A stretch of 64,000 nucleotides of DNA from Methylomarinum vadi (GTDB taxonomy: Bacteria > Pseudomonadota > Gammaproteobacteria > Methylococcales > Methylomonadaceae), in NCBI RefSeq assembly GCF_000733935.1, contig NZ_JPON01000001.1, positions 3,418,623 through 3,482,622 of the forward strand. The letters run 5' to 3'. The notes under the pieces were generated by a model, which did not search any database, had not been told where the DNA came from, and saw nothing but the letters and a program-made list of their open reading frames with translations. Each line of letters begins with the position of its first letter. The first letter of the stretch is position 1. A program made the translations under genes and the position numbers. Below are positions 57,437-64,000 of this stretch, one piece after another.

Positions 57437-57549
57437 AGGGGCTAGAAATAAATCCGATTGTCTTAGGCGCTTCGTCATTCCGGCATGGATTGCCGGAATC
57501 TAGTTATCATGGATGATGACTTATACAACTGAACTTGTTACCAATCACT
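57437..57549. mobile_element. Miniature inverted-repeat element, copy 3 (113 bp)
   Basis: Flanked by TA at 57435-57436 and 57550-57551. The left end AGGGGCTAGAAATAAAT has one change in the AGTG tip; the inverted right end is AGTGATTGGTAACAAGT. Nearly the same interior as copy 2 (CGCTTCGTCATTCCGGCATG and onward). Confidence 0.82.
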
Positions 57550-57673
57550 TAAACAGTTGTTTATGCTTTATGAATATTGGAGATGAACCGGTGCTGGTGT
57601 TTGAACAGCAAGGTGAACAACGCAATATCATCCACGATATGTATTATCAGCTTTTTATAGATCAGGTCGAGTT

Positions 57674-57856
57674 ATGAATACCGTCAGAAAACAACCCTCT
57701 GAACAAAGCAGAATTATTCTCGCTTCACTAAAGGAAGCAGTCGGCAAGGCGTTGGATAAAAAGCGTCGGCTAGGCCAATACGCTGTCGTTTGGGAGAATG
57801 GAGAGTTGGTCTACAAAGGCGAGGATGCGCCGAAAATGGAGCGACAACAGAAATAG
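57674..57856 (+). CDS. Small partner protein of the zeta-toxin-like gene (possible antitoxin)
   Basis: A 60-residue basic protein: SEQSRIILASLKEAVGKALD is a predicted helix and RRLGQYAVVWENGELVYKG a short beta stretch. Its ATG overlaps the stop of the broken zeta-toxin-like gene by 4 bp. Small genes of this appearance commonly follow zeta-toxin-like kinase genes in proteobacteria, so an antitoxin or accessory role is inferred from position. The frame is intact while the toxin gene is destroyed. Confidence 0.65.
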   Translation: MNTVRKQPSEQSRIILASLKEAVGKALDKKRRLGQYAVVWENGELVYKGEDAPKMERQQK

Positions 57857-58057
57857 TCTGATATCTCACTAGGATTGGTATCGACACATTCAGATATTCG
57901 GAATGTGGTAATTTCTTCCAGTACTTTTTTCTGATTAAAAGGGCGACGAATGATGGAGGCAGGGTTTTCGCCAATATGCTGAAAAATGATGTAAAGTTAA
58001 TCATAATCCGCTTAACGAATAACATCTTCTCGACTTAATCGAAGGGACCTCAGCCAA

Positions 58058-60406
58058 ATGGACAGCAAAGAGAAAAAACAACTCAGCGAAACGGACATCT
58101 GCGATTTATTCATCACCCCCGCGATCAAAAATGCAGGCTGGGATCAAAATCGGCAGATTCGGCGCGAGGTCACTTTGACACCCGGGCCTATTGTCGTTAG
58201 GGGCAATATTTCTTCCCGTAACAAGAAAAAGAAAAAATTCGCCGATTACGTGTTGTCCTGGGAGCCAGGTATTCCAGTAGCGATCGTCGAAGCCAAGGAC
58301 AACAATCATACGATCAGCCATGGCATGCAGCAGGCCTTAGGCTATGCCGAAATTCTTGATTTACCCAATGCCTTCAGCTCCAATGGCGACGCTTTCGCCA
58401 TGCACAACAAGACGGCCGGCGATTGCGAAGATATCGAAAGCGAAGTCGCCTTAGAACAATTTCCAGAACCCAATGCGCTCTGGCAACGCTACAAAACCTA
58501 TCGCGGCATCGCCGACGAAAGCCAGGATTTAATCGTCCAGCCGTATTACAACGATACATCCGGCAAGGAACCGCGTTATTACCAAATTGAAGCGATCAAC
58601 CACACCATCGAAGCGGTTGCCAAAGGCCATAAGCGTATTCTATTGGTGATGGCGACGGGCACCGGTAAAACCTACACTACCTTCCAAATCATCTGGCGCT
58701 TGTGGAAAGCCAAGGCGGTCAAGCGGGTGCTGTTTCTGGTCGATCGCAATATCCTTGCCGACCAAACCCTAGTCAACGACTTCAAGCCCTTCGGCTCGGT
58801 GATGGCGAAAATCAAAAATCGCAAGATCGATCCCTCTTATGAAATTCACCTGGGACTTTATCAAGCCATTACCGGCACTGACGAAGCCGACAAGATATTC
58901 AAAAAAGTATCGCCGGATTTTTTTGACCTGATCGTTATCGACGAATGTCATCGCGGTAGTGCTGCGGACGATTCGGCTTGGCGGGAAATTCTGGAATACT
59001 TTTCCAACGCCATTCAACTGGGTTTGACCGCCACGCCGAAAGAAACCAAATACGTATCCAGCATCAGCTATTTCGGCGAGCCGGTTTACACCTACAGCCT
59101 GAAACAGGGCATAGAGGACGGTTTTCTCGCGCCTTATAAAGTCGTTCGTATCGACATTGACAAAGACTTATATGGCTGGACGCCACCGCCAGGCATGAAG
59201 GACGATTTAGGCAACGACATCGATCAGCGCACTTACAACCAAATCGACATGGACCGCATCCTGATTCTGAATCAGCGCACCAAACTGGTCGCCGAGCGGG
59301 TCATGAAATATCTTAACGCCACAGACCCGTTCGCGAAGACCATTATCTTTTGTGAAGACATCGATCATGCCGAACGCATGCGTAAAGCCATCGTCAATGC
59401 GGCCGGCAAACTGGCCAAGGACAATCCCAAATATGTCATGCGCATTACCGGCGACAGCGTGGAAGGCAAAGCGGAACTTGACAACTTCATCGATTCCGAA
59501 AAAGTCTTTCCGGTCATCGCCACCACGTCGGAATTACTGACCACCGGCGTCGACGCCAAAACCTGCAAGCTGATCGTGTTGGATAAAACCATCAGCTCGA
59601 TGACCACCTTCAAGCAAATCATCGGTCGCGGCACCCGCATCGAAGAAGAGTACAACAAATACTTCTTCACCATCATGGACTTCAAAAAAGCCACCGAGCT
59701 GTTCAAAGACCCGGACTTCGACGGCGAACCAGTGGTGATTTACGAACCCGGCGATGGCGACGACCCGGTGCCGCCCGACCCGGATGGGCAGGATGATCCA
59801 GGCGATGATGATATTGAAGAAAAGCAGGGTGTTTACAAAGTAACCGTCAGCGGCGTGCCGGCCAAAATCGTCGCCGAGCGTATCGAATACCTGGGCCCGG
59901 ACGGCACGCTGATCACCGAATCCTACAAGGACTTCACCCGCAAGCAAATCCAAACCGAATTCGCCTCGCTGGACGAATTCCTAAAACGTTGGAACGACAG
60001 CAACAAAAAGCAAGTCATCGTCGACCTATTGGAAGAGCACGGCATCCTGTTCGACAACCTGGCCGACGAAGTCGGCAAGGATTACGGCATATTTGACCTG
60101 ATTTGCCATATTGCCTATGATCAGCCCCCTTTGACCCGTAAGGAACGGGCGCTGAACGTCAAAAAACGCAATTACTTCGCTCGATACGGCGATCAGGCCA
60201 GAGCGGTGCTCGACGCCTTGCTGGACACTTATGCCGACGAAGACATCGGCAGCCTGGAAAACAGCAAGATATTAAAGCTTAAACCCTTCAGCGACCTGGG
60301 CACGCCGGTCGAAATCATTAATCAGTTTTTCGGCGGCAAAAGTCAATACCAGTCCGCCATTCAAGAACTCGAACAGGAACTCTTTAAACAGGAAGAAAGT
60401 GCATGA
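58058..60406 (+). CDS. hsdR: Type I restriction enzyme subunit R (EcoEI-like)
   Basis: A 782-residue ATP-dependent restriction subunit. The N-terminal nuclease domain has FADYVLSW and VAIVEAKD, fitting the PD-(D/E)xK motif. The helicase motor has Walker A LVMATGTGKTYTT, the DEAH-like VIDECHRGS, and LGLTATPKET. The second RecA domain has TTSELLTTGVDAKTCKLIVL and IIGRGTRIEEEY. An acidic Asp/Pro-rich linker (about 565-590) precedes the C-terminal EcoEI_R-type domain. Cleaves unmodified DNA far from the recognition site when bound to HsdM and HsdS. Overlaps hsdM by 4 bp. Confidence 0.94.
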   Translation: MDSKEKKQLSETDICDLFITPAIKNAGWDQNRQIRREVTLTPGPIVVRGNISSRNKKKKKFADYVLSWEPGIPVAIVEAKDNNHTISHGMQQALGYAEILDLPNAFSSNGDAFAMHNKTAGDCEDIESEVALEQFPEPNALWQRYKTYRGIADESQDLIVQPYYNDTSGKEPRYYQIEAINHTIEAVAKGHKRILLVMATGTGKTYTTFQIIWRLWKAKAVKRVLFLVDRNILADQTLVNDFKPFGSVMAKIKNRKIDPSYEIHLGLYQAITGTDEADKIFKKVSPDFFDLIVIDECHRGSAADDSAWREILEYFSNAIQLGLTATPKETKYVSSISYFGEPVYTYSLKQGIEDGFLAPYKVVRIDIDKDLYGWTPPPGMKDDLGNDIDQRTYNQIDMDRILILNQRTKLVAERVMKYLNATDPFAKTIIFCEDIDHAERMRKAIVNAAGKLAKDNPKYVMRITGDSVEGKAELDNFIDSEKVFPVIATTSELLTTGVDAKTCKLIVLDKTISSMTTFKQIIGRGTRIEEEYNKYFFTIMDFKKATELFKDPDFDGEPVVIYEPGDGDDPVPPDPDGQDDPGDDDIEEKQGVYKVTVSGVPAKIVAERIEYLGPDGTLITESYKDFTRKQIQTEFASLDEFLKRWNDSNKKQVIVDLLEEHGILFDNLADEVGKDYGIFDLICHIAYDQPPLTRKERALNVKKRNYFARYGDQARAVLDALLDTYADEDIGSLENSKILKLKPFSDLGTPVEIINQFFGGKSQYQSAIQELEQELFKQEESA

Positions 60407-61884
60407 GTAATGTTTCCGGCATCATCAAATCCATTCAAGACATCATGCGTAAGGATGTCGGCGTCGATGGTGATGCGCAACGTATCAGCCAATTGGTCTG
60501 GCTGTTTTTTCTGAAAATCTTCGACGACCGCGAAGCCGAACTGGAACTGCTGGAAGACGATTATCAATCGCCATTACCGGAGCATGTCCGCTGGCGCGCC
60601 TGGGCGCAAGATCCGGAAGGCATAACCGGCGATGAGCTGTCCGACTTCGTCAACCTGACACTGTTTCCGACCCTGAAAGACAAATTGCCGATGCAGGGCG
60701 AAACCGCCAAGCGCGCCCAGGTCGTGCATGACGTGTTCGAAGATGCCTACAATTACATGAAATCCGGCACGTTGTTGCGCCAGGTGATCAACAAAATCTG
60801 CGAAATCGACTTCAATAACACGGAGGATAAACACACTTTCGGCAGCATCTACGAACAAATCCTCAAGGACCTGCAAAGCGCCGGCAATGCGGGCGAGTTC
60901 TACACGCCGCGCGCCGTGACCCGTTTCATCGTCAATCGTGTCGATCCCAAGCTGGAAGAAACCGTGTTAGACCCGGCTTGCGGCACCGGCGGTTTTCTCA
61001 GTTGCACGATCGAACATAAACGCAGCCAGTACGTGAACTCGCCGGCCGACGAAGAAATCCTGCAAGCCTCGATTCGTGGTGTCGAGAAAAAGACTATGCC
61101 GCACATGCTCTGCGTCACCAACATGATCCTGCACGGCATCGACACGCCGACATCGATCAGCCACGACAACACCCTGAGCCGGCCTTATAAGGATTACGGC
61201 AACAAAGACCGAGTCAACGTCATCGTCACCAACCCGCCATTCGGCGGCATGGAAGAGGACGGCATCGAAAACAACTTTCCGGCCAACCTGCGCACCCGCG
61301 AAACCGCAGACTTGTTCATGGCCTTGATTATCAAACTGTTGAAAGACCAGGGCCGCGCCGCCGTGGTGTTGCCGGACGGCTTCTTGTTCGGTGAAGGCAT
61401 GAAAACCCGCTTGAAACAGCAATTGCTGGAAGAATGTGATCTGCACACCCTGGTGCGCCTGCCCAACGGCGTATTCAACCCCTACACCGGTATCAAGACC
61501 AATCTGTTGTTCTTTACTAAAGGCCAGCCGACCGAACACGTCTGGTACTACGAACATCCCTACCCCGAAGGCGTCAAGAACTACAACAAGACCAAGCCGA
61601 TGCGCTTCGAAGAGTTCCAAGCGGAAATCGACTGGTGGGGCGACGAAGCCGACGGTTTCGCTGGCCGTGAGCAGACCGAACAGGCCTGGCGCGTTTCTAT
61701 CGATGAAATCAAGCAACGCAACTACAACCTGGACATCAAGAACCCGCACATCGGAGAACAAGTCAGCCACGACCCGCAGGAATTGCTGCAACAATACGCC
61801 CTGCAGCAACAGGCCATGGCCGATATCCGCGCGCAAATCAAAGACATTCTGCAAAAGGCGTTGAATCCGGGTGAGCCTAGTTAA
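60403..61884 (+). CDS. hsdM: Type I restriction-modification DNA methyltransferase subunit M
   Basis: A 493-residue N6-adenine methyltransferase. The N-terminal HsdM helical domain has DAQRISQLVWLFFLKIFDD. The SAM site is VLDPACGTGGFL, and the catalytic motif is VIVTNPPFGGMEE. GEFYTPRAVTRFIV is the typical entry to the methylase domain. Needs HsdS for sequence recognition. The hsdS gene begins 933 bp downstream, an unusually large gap filled with repeats and a GIY-YIG gene. Confidence 0.95.
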   Translation: MSNVSGIIKSIQDIMRKDVGVDGDAQRISQLVWLFFLKIFDDREAELELLEDDYQSPLPEHVRWRAWAQDPEGITGDELSDFVNLTLFPTLKDKLPMQGETAKRAQVVHDVFEDAYNYMKSGTLLRQVINKICEIDFNNTEDKHTFGSIYEQILKDLQSAGNAGEFYTPRAVTRFIVNRVDPKLEETVLDPACGTGGFLSCTIEHKRSQYVNSPADEEILQASIRGVEKKTMPHMLCVTNMILHGIDTPTSISHDNTLSRPYKDYGNKDRVNVIVTNPPFGGMEEDGIENNFPANLRTRETADLFMALIIKLLKDQGRAAVVLPDGFLFGEGMKTRLKQQLLEECDLHTLVRLPNGVFNPYTGIKTNLLFFTKGQPTEHVWYYEHPYPEGVKNYNKTKPMRFEEFQAEIDWWGDEADGFAGREQTEQAWRVSIDEIKQRNYNLDIKNPHIGEQVSHDPQELLQQYALQQQAMADIRAQIKDILQKALNPGEPS

Positions 61885-61906
61885 ATAGCATGAGAGAATT
61901 TAACAA

Positions 61907-62240
61907 CGTCATTCCGGCAGGGATTCACATTGGGCTATCCTGCCCAATGCCCTTCGGGTCAATGCAAATCCGTTCCCGACGGATTTGTGCCGGAATCCAG
62001 AAGCCAGGGACGTTATTCTAAGATTTCATGAAATATTTTGAGTTTGCCATCCCTGGCATTGGATACCCGCATCCCGGCGGGCATGACGTATTAACCTTAG
62101 TCGTCATTCCGGCAGGGATTGCCGGAATCTAGGAGCCAGGGATGGCAGGTATAGAATACTTCCCTGTAGACTGGATGTCGGCAATCCCTGCCGACATGAC
62201 GGCTTGGCCTAATGGTATTACCGGAATCCAGTTTACAGGG
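61907..62240. repeat. Cluster of palindromic REP-like repeats between hsdM and the GIY-YIG gene
   Basis: The core unit is ATTCCGGCA-GGGAT-TGCCGGAAT followed by CCAGGAGCCAGGGA-type sequence. A full copy is at about 62103-62145; one at 61907-62007 has extra sequence inside the loop. Inverted relatives lie near 62048-62087 (GGATACCCGCATCCCGGCGG) and 62175-62197. The last has both arms changed together to ATGTCGGCA/TGCCGACAT, which keeps pairing and indicates that the hairpin itself is conserved. Confidence 0.8.
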
Positions 62241-62260
62241 AAGAAACGTAAAGAAGGTTA

Positions 62261-62551
62261 ATGAACAAACAACCCTGCGTTTACATTTTGGCAAGCAAAC
62301 GAAACGGAACACTGTATATCGGCGTGACTTCGAATTTAATCCAGCGGGTATATCAACATCGAACCGGCATGATAGAAGGCTTTACCAAGCGTTACGGGGT
62401 TCATAACTTGGTCTGGTATGAAAGCCACGAAATGATGGAAAGTGCAATTCAAAGGGAGAAACAACTCAAAAAATGGGCAAGAACAGCAAAAATTCGCTTG
62501 ATAGAACAGCAGAATCCCGAATGGCAGGATTTATGGCAAGATTTAACGTAA
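62261..62551 (+). CDS. GIY-YIG nuclease domain protein
   Basis: A 96-residue single-domain protein of the UvrC/YhbQ-like GIY-YIG superfamily. VYILASKRNGTLYIGVTSNL carries the two short strand motifs (VYI and YIG) with the catalytic Tyr. The following RVYQHR has the catalytic Arg, and AIQREKQLKKW the Glu. The ATG at 62261 follows AAGAAGGTTA. It lies between hsdM and hsdS with palindromic repeats on both sides, an arrangement suggesting that gene and repeats entered the locus together. Its biological role is not known. Confidence 0.9.
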   Translation: MNKQPCVYILASKRNGTLYIGVTSNLIQRVYQHRTGMIEGFTKRYGVHNLVWYESHEMMESAIQREKQLKKWARTAKIRLIEQQNPEWQDLWQDLT

Positions 62552-62559
62552 CCACCAAC

Positions 62560-62745
62560 GCCGTCATTCCGGCATGGATTGCCGGAATCCAGAAACCAGG
62601 GATGGTAATAATATGGTTCCATGAAATATCTTAAGTTTGCCTTCCATGGCGCTGGATACCCGCTTCCCGGCGGGTATGACGAATTAACCTCAGACGTCAT
62701 TCCGGCAGGGATTGCCGGAATCCAGGAGCCAGGGAAGGTAAGGGT
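62560..62745. repeat. Cluster of palindromic REP-like repeats between the GIY-YIG gene and hsdS
   Basis: Direct copies start at about 62562 (ATTCCGGCATGGATTGCCGG) and 62696 (ATTCCGGCAGGGATTGCCGG). An inverted-type unit lies at about 62645-62682 (GGATACCCGCTTCCCGGCGG). Same families as on the other side of the GIY-YIG gene, with matching order. Confidence 0.8.
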
Positions 62746-62817
62746 AGAATGTATCAACGAATTCAGAATATTTGCATCCAGAGACCATGGGTGATGATAA
62801 AAAATAAAACTTAAATA

Positions 62818-64000
62818 ATGCATAACTTGATTACTAACCATATAGATGTCTGGACTGCTGCGCTGGAAAACAAATCTGCCACCGGCAGAGGAACGAACAA
62901 CAAACAAACGGCTTACGGCATCAAAAAACTGCGCGAGCTGATTTTGGAACTGGCGGTGCGCGGCAAGTTGGTGCCGCAAGATCCGAATGACGAACCAGCA
63001 AGCGTGTTATTGGAGAAGATTGCCGAGGAAAAAACACGGTTAGTTAAGGAAGGGAAGATTAAGAAACCAAAGGCTTTGACGGAAATTGATGAGGACGAAA
63101 AACCTTTTGAATTGCCTGATGGATGGGAATGGGTCAGGGTTGGTGATGTTTGTGTTTTAGAAAATGGAGATCGGAGTAAAAACTATCCAAATAAATCTCT
63201 GTTGGTTGAATCAGGTATTCCATTTGTTAATGCAGGGCATTTGCAAAATGGACGAATCAATAGGGATGATATGACTTTCATTACAGAGGCCAGGTATAAC
63301 TTATTAAAGTCAGGTAAGTTCTCTGATGGTGATATTTTATTTTGCTTGAGAGGGTCATTAGGAAAATCAGCAATAATTGAAGGATTTGACAAGGGGGCGA
63401 TCGCCTCATCACTTGTAATTATTAGATTATTTGATGGGCTAGATAGACTTTACTTACACAATTATTTTGACAGTCCGTTTTCATATAGGATGATAAAACT
63501 CTATGATAACGGGACTGCACAACCAAATTTATCTGCAACTGATTTAGGTAAATTCTTAGTTCCTTTACCGCCACCTTTAGAACAACACCGCATAGTCGCC
63601 AAAGTCGACGAGCTAATGGCGCTCTGCGACCAACTGGAACAGCAGCAAACCGACAGCATCGCCGCGCATCAAACGCTGGTCGAAACCCTGCTGAAAACGC
63701 TGACCGACAGCGAAAATGCCGAACAACTGGCGCAAAACTGGGCCATCCTGTCCGAGCACTTCGACACCCTGTTCACCACCGATCACAGCATAGCCCAACT
63801 CAAACAAACCATCCAGCAACTCGCCGTCATGGGCAAACTCGTCCCCCAAATCCCTAGCGAAGAATCGGCTGCAGTATTACTTGGGGATCATCAAATCTTT
63901 CCGGATTCGGTGCCATGGAATTTACCAGTAGGTTGGGCTTGGTCTTCTTTTGGAATGATTGGTAAGGTACAAGGAGGCGGAACTCCTCGTAAAACAAATC
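62818..64000 (+). CDS. hsdS: Type I restriction-modification specificity subunit S (3' end outside window)
   Basis: The visible 394 codons hold the N-terminal leader helix (KKLRELILELAVRGKLVPQD) and the first target-recognition domain starting LPDGWEWVRVGDV and ending near LPPPLEQHRIVAKVDELMAL. The first long conserved helix region and the start of the second recognition domain (LPVGWAWSSFGMIGKVQGGG) follow. The frame is open at the window edge. The ATG at 62818 is the first suitable start; the leader includes a short variable stretch. The first recognition domain is more AT-rich than its flanks, usual for exchangeable HsdS domains. Confidence 0.92.
   Translation, partial: MHNLITNHIDVWTAALENKSATGRGTNNKQTAYGIKKLRELILELAVRGKLVPQDPNDEPASVLLEKIAEEKTRLVKEGKIKKPKALTEIDEDEKPFELPDGWEWVRVGDVCVLENGDRSKNYPNKSLLVESGIPFVNAGHLQNGRINRDDMTFITEARYNLLKSGKFSDGDILFCLRGSLGKSAIIEGFDKGAIASSLVIIRLFDGLDRLYLHNYFDSPFSYRMIKLYDNGTAQPNLSATDLGKFLVPLPPPLEQHRIVAKVDELMALCDQLEQQQTDSIAAHQTLVETLLKTLTDSENAEQLAQNWAILSEHFDTLFTTDHSIAQLKQTIQQLAVMGKLVPQIPSEESAAVLLGDHQIFPDSVPWNLPVGWAWSSFGMIGKVQGGGTPRKTN

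Larger units (their letters stand above)
56761..57677 (+). pseudogene. Zeta-toxin-like kinase gene interrupted by three miniature elements
   Basis: Pieces of one P-loop protein appear in order: PRCWIIAGPNGAGK, then [44 protein letters not shown] and [20 protein letters not shown], ending FEQQGEQRNIIHDMYYQLF. Removing three insertions (56804-56915, 56970-57082, 57437-57549), each with one TA, gives a continuous 190-residue frame ending in TGA at 57675. Zeta-toxin-like kinases have the Walker A at the N-terminus and the FETTLS motif. The first insertion splits Walker A between GK and TT but keeps the frame; the other two shift it. The gene overlaps the small downstream gene by 4 bp. Confidence 0.85.

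Noticed and set aside
56804..57549. Spaced repeats that could suggest a CRISPR array
   Set aside because: Only three copies, 112-113 bp each with TA duplications, separated by unequal coding pieces of a single gene; no cas gene.

Overview
The window reads as a chromosomal segment of a free-living gammaproteobacterium. The ruvCAB, ybgC-tolQRAB-pal-cpoB, minCDE, thiC, serA and lnt genes are all of gammaproteobacterial type. A secreted quinoprotein-like gene, a DraT-type nitrogenase-reductase ADP-ribosyltransferase gene and many genome-typical palindromic repeats would fit a methanotroph or methylotroph of the Methylococcales. No methane or methanol oxidation gene is present, so that placement is inference.

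Layout. 1-4.1 kb: end of a membrane protein gene, a dienelactone-hydrolase-like enzyme, an NTF2-like protein and a large unknown lipoprotein. 4.1-6.5 kb: repeat-bearing spacer, then a mocA-xdhC type pair for molybdoenzyme maturation. 6.6-11 kb: decayed region with a methyltransferase remnant and a quinoprotein gene split by an IS1380-family element (4-bp target duplication CTAT). 11-15 kb: DapA-like aldolase, DUF2934 protein, a probable alpha-helical-barrel protein and a phosphoribosyltransferase. 15-24 kb: minus-strand signalling operon of two large hybrid histidine kinases and a REC-HD-GYP protein; the membrane-bound kinase gene has an in-frame TAA. 24-32.7 kb: acyP, rlmKL, draT-like gene, lnt, a DUF3391-HD-GYP protein, ybaK and small genes. 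32.7-35.6 kb: minCDE and a periplasmic binding protein. 35.8-38 kb: Pit phosphate transporter gene split by an IS200/IS605 element. 38-42.5 kb: TPP riboswitch-thiC, a small secreted repeat protein, a TlpA-like protein and a ClC-type channel. 42.6-54.8 kb: housekeeping block serA-serB-like, yebC, ruvCAB, ybgC-tolQRAB-pal-cpoB, queEC. 55-56.5 kb: a short chemoreceptor-tip-like protein next to an ODP-like diiron metallo-beta-lactamase-fold protein, then tRNA-Lys. 56.7-64 kb: a zeta-toxin-like gene hit by three miniature elements, its small partner gene, and a type I restriction-modification locus (hsdR, hsdM, hsdS) with a GIY-YIG gene and palindromic repeats between hsdM and hsdS.

Two themes stand out. 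First, insertions can be resolved to the base: removing the IS1380 element, the IS200/IS605 element or each miniature element, with one target copy where one is made, restores an open reading frame across the join. A 26-bp IS end flanked by its own 4-bp duplication sits in a small gene near acyP. Second, the chemoreceptor-like/ODP-like pair at 55.0-56.4 kb is the best candidate for a little-described system: a possible cytoplasmic oxygen-sensing module in which a 205-residue protein carries two receptor-tip-like motifs and no membrane or sensor domain.
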